A stretch of 64,000 nt of DNA from positions 1 through 64,000 of the forward strand of contig CAKQOG010000004.1 of assembly GCA_934255485.1 (NCBI GenBank), in the 5' to 3' direction. Position numbers and translations under genes: made by a program. This document shows, piece by piece, positions 60,866 to 64,000 of the stretch. The DNA is from an uncultured Prevotellamassilia sp. Its GTDB lineage: Bacteria > Bacteroidota > Bacteroidia > Bacteroidales > Bacteroidaceae. The notes under the pieces are model-generated. The model did not search any database. It saw only the letters and a list, made by a program, of their open reading frames with translations, and had not been told where the DNA came from. Within the stretch, counting starts at the first letter, position 1; every line of letters begins with the position of its first letter.

Positions 60866-61945
60866 TTATAGGATGTATATCAAACTAATAACGCTTATAC
60901 TAATCCACAATAGTATGCCTTGAATAAGCGGCTTTATGCCCACGTTGTGCAAGGTTTCTTTTGTAAGAGAAGCTCCTATAAAGAAGAGCGAAAGCATAAT
61001 CAGATGCTTCGCCAATTTATTGATAGCTCCGCTAAAATCGTCACCTATTGTTGCCACAGTTTCGCCAATAAGTGCTTCATTACTGAGGATATAAGTATTA
61101 AAGAGAATAGCCACGATAAACCACACAATAAAACGTGGCACACATTTATACCAAGGTTTTACAGTTTCGTCCCCATCGATAGCCAAGCGTCTACGGAATA
61201 AGAATGGAGTGATAAGCGTAATGACAACAATCCATAAGGCGCGTGTTAATTTAATTGTCGTAGCCACTTCGAGAGCACTCACGCCCTGTGATGCCACAAG
61301 ATCGGGGTGCATTTGGTCGTAAGCTGCTCCTGCACCAACAACCGACGATGTGTCGTGTATGGCAATAGCTGCCCACATGCCAAACTGTTTCATCGTCATG
61401 CCCAGAGCATCGCCTATTATCGGAAACAAGAATAACGCAACAGCATTTAGTATAAATACTACTCCCAAAGCCACCGACATACTCTCTGCTTTTGCTTTTA
61501 TCACAGGACCCACCGCAGCAATGGCAGAACCTCCACATATAGCCGTTCCCGACGATAAAAGATAGCTTGTCTGCCAGTCCACCTTAAGCAGTTTCCTGCC
61601 GAACAACCAACCAAGAAGAAGCGTACCAAACACACTGATAATGGTAAACATCATGCCTTCGGCTCCAGATGCTATTGCTTTATTAACATTCATTCCAAAG
61701 CCGAGACCTATAACAGAATACTGGAGCAATTTCTTTGACATCATTTTATTAAAATCTGGAAAAACCTTTCCAAACAATAAAGCAAATACGAAGCCTATGG
61801 CCAATGCAATGGGAGACGACACCCAACGTGCCAGCCATGCCATTTTACCTAAATCAAGACCAAAAACTTCTACTGCGAACCCCGCCAACAACGATATGCC
61901 CAATACAGCTACAATCACTATGTAACACCATTCTTTCTTTTTCAT
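60866..61945 (-). CDS. YeiH/UPF0324 family membrane protein (putative sulfate exporter)
   Basis: A 359-residue protein with about ten helices. The signature is YSVIGLGFGMNV, LLSSGTAICGGSAIAAVGPVIKA and AIAIHDTSSVVGAGAAYD, which is the core of the UPF0324 family. Members are annotated as sulfate or sulfonate exporters on weak evidence. It stands alone between tRNA-Gly and the prs terminator. The gap to tRNA-Gly (about 135 bp) holds no feature I recognise. Confidence 0.88.
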   Translation of the reverse strand: MKKKEWCYIVIVAVLGISLLAGFAVEVFGLDLGKMAWLARWVSSPIALAIGFVFALLFGKVFPDFNKMMSKKLLQYSVIGLGFGMNVNKAIASGAEGMMFTIISVFGTLLLGWLFGRKLLKVDWQTSYLLSSGTAICGGSAIAAVGPVIKAKAESMSVALGVVFILNAVALFLFPIIGDALGMTMKQFGMWAAIAIHDTSSVVGAGAAYDQMHPDLVASQGVSALEVATTIKLTRALWIVVITLITPFLFRRRLAIDGDETVKPWYKCVPRFIVWFIVAILFNTYILSNEALIGETVATIGDDFSGAINKLAKHLIMLSLFFIGASLTKETLHNVGIKPLIQGILLWISISVISLIYIL

Positions 61946-62062
61946 AACTGCTTAAGTAGTAAAATCTGAGTAGATAATCAGTGTTTATCAATATATGCAA
62001 TACTTCTACCGCTAATTATCCAATTCATTTCTTGACATCTTACGGCATATAGTGCTACATAC

Positions 62063-62102
62063 AAAGCGTCCTTTCTTATTTTGGTTTCAGAAAGGACGCT
62101 TT
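62063..62102 (-). terminator. Terminator of prs
   Basis: Perfect 14 bp stem (62063-62076 with 62089-62102, arm AAAGCGTCCTTTCT). It lies 31 bp after the prs stop on the minus strand. U-run is weak. Confidence 0.7.
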
Positions 62103-62132
62103 AATTAAACTAATGCATTAACAAGAATGCAT

Positions 62133-63071
62133 TTATTTGATAAGATATTGAGAAGATATACTTTCGTTCTCCATCACACGACGAATAGTTTCAGCCAACA
62201 TACCACTTACGGTAAGTTCCTTTACCTTGTCGCATTTTCCACGATAAGGAATGCTATCGGTAAATACCATTTCCTTAAGAGCTGAAGCCTGAACGCGATC
62301 GTCAGCAGGACCCGACATAATGCAATGACTTGCAATAGCACGAACGCTATTTGCTCCACACGACATAATCAAATCGGCTGCCTTTGTAATGGTACCAGCT
62401 GTATCAACGATATCGTCTACGAGCACAACATCCATACCCTTAACATCGCCAATGATTTGCATATCAGCCACTTCGTTTGCCTTTTTACGGCTCTTGTTAC
62501 AAAGCACCATAGGACAATCAAGATACTTAGCATAAGAAGCTGCACGCTTTGAACCACCTACATCAGGAGAAGCAATACAAAGGTTCTTTAAGTTCAAGCT
62601 CTTTACGTATGGAAGCATTACAGTAGAAGCATACAAGTGGTCTACAGGCACATCAAAGAAGCCTTGTTCTTGATCAGCATGCAAGTCCATCGTCATCAAG
62701 CGATCGATGCCAGCCACACTAAGAAGGTCTGCTACAAGTTTAGCACCTATGCTCACACGTGGTTTACTCTTGCGATCTTGACGAGCCCAGCCAAAGTAAG
62801 GCACCACTGCACAAATGCTACGAGCCGAAGCACGCTTTGCAGCATCAATCATAAGGAGGAGCTCCATTAGGTTGTCTGAGTTAGGGAAAGTACTCTGTAC
62901 CAAGAATACATCACGACCACGGATGCTCTCTTCGTAGCATACCTCAAACTCACCATCTGCGAATTTTGTTACCGTGAGGTTTCCCAGCGGACAGCCAAGT
63001 TCCTCACAAATCTTTTCAGCCAAATAACGAGATGCAGTTCCCGAAAAGACCATAAAAGAGTTGTTGTTCAT
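62133..63071 (-). CDS. prs: Ribose-phosphate pyrophosphokinase
   Basis: A 312-residue enzyme that makes PRPP from ribose 5-phosphate and ATP, the branch point for purines, pyrimidines, His and Trp. Visible motifs are the pyrophosphate/ATP region HADQEQGFFDVPVDHL and the PRPP-binding loop VVLVDDIVDTAGT. ATG 63071 (MNNNSFMVFSG) is chosen; the earlier ATG 63242 would overlap the upstream thiE-like gene. The two genes are 58 bp apart and may be cotranscribed. Confidence 0.96.
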   Translation of the reverse strand: MNNNSFMVFSGTASRYLAEKICEELGCPLGNLTVTKFADGEFEVCYEESIRGRDVFLVQSTFPNSDNLMELLLMIDAAKRASARSICAVVPYFGWARQDRKSKPRVSIGAKLVADLLSVAGIDRLMTMDLHADQEQGFFDVPVDHLYASTVMLPYVKSLNLKNLCIASPDVGGSKRAASYAKYLDCPMVLCNKSRKKANEVADMQIIGDVKGMDVVLVDDIVDTAGTITKAADLIMSCGANSVRAIASHCIMSGPADDRVQASALKEMVFTDSIPYRGKCDKVKELTVSGMLAETIRRVMENESISSQYLIK

Positions 63072-63129
63072 TTTGTTATAATATGAAATGTTATTAAAGG
63101 TGTTTCTTGTTGGCAATGTGTATATCATC

Positions 63130-63738
63130 TCATTCTGCAGCCTTACGCAGTTTTCTAAACTGCATGATAAGGCTTTTATAGTCTTGAGCTGAATACACAC
63201 TGAAGCGATTCCATATATCACCGAGCACCACTGCTCCACCAAATCCGAGGTCTTTCACCCGTTGGATATTGTCGAGGTTTATGCCCCCAAAGGCCATTAC
63301 CTTACGATCTATCACTTTACGTTGTGCTAAATCGCGTAGCATGGTTTGGCTCAGATGAGAACTTTCGCTCTCGGTGTTAGCATTGTTAAATATGGGCGAT
63401 AAGAACACATAGTCGCAACTTCGCTTATGTGTCAATACTTCATCGGCCGTATGACATGAGCACGAGATATGTCCTTTATATTTAGGTGGTAGTTCTGGAT
63501 TGCGATGATTGAGGTGTATGCCTCGTAATCCATATTCATTTTTTAAATAAAAATGATCGTGTACCACTATTTTCTTGCGATAGCTCTCTGATATCAAAGT
63601 AAGCAACCGCTCTGAATATACAGGTTCTGTGCCTGGCTTGCGCAAATGCAATATTTCCAAGCCTTCATCAAAGAGCGCATTTATGATTTGGTGCTCTTCT
63701 ACAAAGAAATACGGAGTGGTCATTAATATCAGTTTCAT
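63130..63738 (-). CDS. Thiamine-phosphate synthase-like protein (ThiE/TenI family)
   Basis: A 202-residue TIM-barrel protein. The start LILMTTPYFFVEEHQIINALFDEGLEILHLRKPG, the VHDHFYL segment and the C-terminal GGINLDNIQRVKDLGFGGAVVLGDIW follow the ThiE/TenI pattern. ThiE joins HMP-PP with thiazole phosphate; TenI lacks that activity but is close in sequence. No other thi genes are near, so this may be a stand-alone copy. ATG 63738 is preferred over 63786. Its -7 box TACCTTTG is at 63762-63769. Confidence 0.82.
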   Translation of the reverse strand: MKLILMTTPYFFVEEHQIINALFDEGLEILHLRKPGTEPVYSERLLTLISESYRKKIVVHDHFYLKNEYGLRGIHLNHRNPELPPKYKGHISCSCHTADEVLTHKRSCDYVFLSPIFNNANTESESSHLSQTMLRDLAQRKVIDRKVMAFGGINLDNIQRVKDLGFGGAVVLGDIWNRFSVYSAQDYKSLIMQFRKLRKAAE

Positions 63739-63761
63739 AATGTATCTCCCAATTTTGACTG

Positions 63762-63769
63762 CAAAGGTA
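63762..63769 (-). promoter_or_regulatory. -7 box of the ThiE-like gene
   Basis: Minus strand TACCTTTG. The -33 box is not clear. Confidence 0.45.
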
Positions 63770-63924
63770 CAATTTTTAACGTACAATTAGCATTCTATCT
63801 TTACATTTTTGTGAAGACTTTATAAAGTTGCTTGTTTTTGCATAGGATATTGCCGAAAGCAAACGAATGAAATCACAATATAATCCTCGTAAATAAGCAT
63901 TTCTTATCAAATTACAAAACTTAA

Positions 63925-63969
63925 TTAAGCAGATGCTTGAAAATAGATAAATCTCGAGCATCTGCTTAA
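63925..63969. terminator. Perfect 13 bp inverted repeat at the right edge
   Basis: Arms 63925-63937 and 63957-63969 (TTAAGCAGATGCT) with a 19 nt loop. The arm contains AAGCAGATG, similar to hairpin arms at 38878 and 45289. Confidence 0.5.
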
Positions 63970-64000
63970 TAAATAGTGTGACTCATGCTACCACACAATC

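Larger units (their letters stand above)
63739..64000. other. 262 bp right-edge region
   Basis: No gene is supported; a short minus-strand frame at 63776-63961 has no credible product. It contains a TACCTTTG -7 box (63762-63769, minus) for the ThiE-like gene and a perfect 13 bp inverted repeat at 63925-63937 and 63957-63969 (TTAAGCAGATGCT) that may be a terminator for a gene beyond the window edge. Confidence 0.6.

Noticed and set aside
63776..63961. Minus-strand frame of 61 codons at the right edge
   Set aside because: No domain, composition typical of AT-rich noncoding DNA, and it overlaps the promoter of the ThiE-like gene and a perfect inverted repeat.

Overview
The window is a 64 kb piece of a moderately AT-rich bacterial chromosome of the Bacteroidota, most likely order Bacteroidales and close to Prevotella and its relatives. 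The evidence is an outer-membrane TonB receptor with a carboxypeptidase-like N-terminal domain, SC-type lipoproteins, a YceD-rpmF-fabH-era-der operon, a GT3-type glycogen synthase beside a GlgP-type phosphorylase, DUF4836 and DUF4878-type proteins, and promoters of the Bacteroidota form TTTG-N19-21-TAnnTTTG with no clear Shine-Dalgarno sequences. No phage, insertion sequence, integrase or CRISPR array is visible. The genome reference is inferred from gene content only.

Layout. 1-0.66 kb: 3' end of a FISUMP-type surface protein, then a 786 bp gene-free stretch. 1.4-4.2 kb: recF, diverging from a membrane-anchored TPR protein and ribH. 4.35 kb: tRNA-Tyr with its own promoter and terminator. 4.5-8.9 kb: TonB receptor, engB and a sensor kinase. 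9-14 kb (minus strand): lipoprotein, der, era, fabH, rpmF and yceD. 14.3-16.3 kb: secreted GH20 hexosaminidase. 16.6-27.6 kb (minus strand): small conserved protein, OmpA, mutL, an OstA-like protein, M48 protease, glgP and glgA. 28.6-38.9 kb (plus strand): DUF151 nuclease-like protein, rsmE, DUF4836 protein, an ABC pair, an unusual sugar kinase-RapZ fusion, then a four-subunit 2-oxoacid:ferredoxin oxidoreductase operon. 39-40.8 kb: acyltransferase and small cysteine-rich proteins. 40.9-45.3 kb (minus strand): a five-gene set that looks like head-group activation and transfer to a lipid. 45.3-48.3 kb: pdxA, rlmN and a SPOR lipoprotein. 48.6-49.8 kb: a YtxH/Holin-X envelope operon. 50.2-58 kb (minus strand): a six-gene Wzy-type polysaccharide cluster. 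58.2-63.7 kb (minus strand): pfkA, nhaD with tRNA-Gly(CCC) upstream, yeiH, prs and a thiE-like gene.

The most interesting structure is not coding. Three separate intergenic regions (about 1.0-1.26 kb, 28.04-28.30 kb and 49.91-50.20 kb) carry the same composite element. It consists of a TTGATWATCAA dyad, an ACGYGTTATAA box, a tandem array of four or five 16 bp palindromes (consensus AAGGATACGTATCCTT) repeating at almost exactly 23 bp, and, 85 bp after the array in two copies and 107 bp in the third, a near-invariant 19 bp box ATGTNAATAAATGTTCACA. None of the three contains a plausible gene. They look like repeated docking sites for a dyad-binding protein, or copies of a small non-autonomous or RNA-encoding element.

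Other points worth a look are the kinase-RapZ fusion, a MutL that has lost the usual endonuclease motifs, the lipid head-group cluster, and a set of long perfect hairpins between genes.
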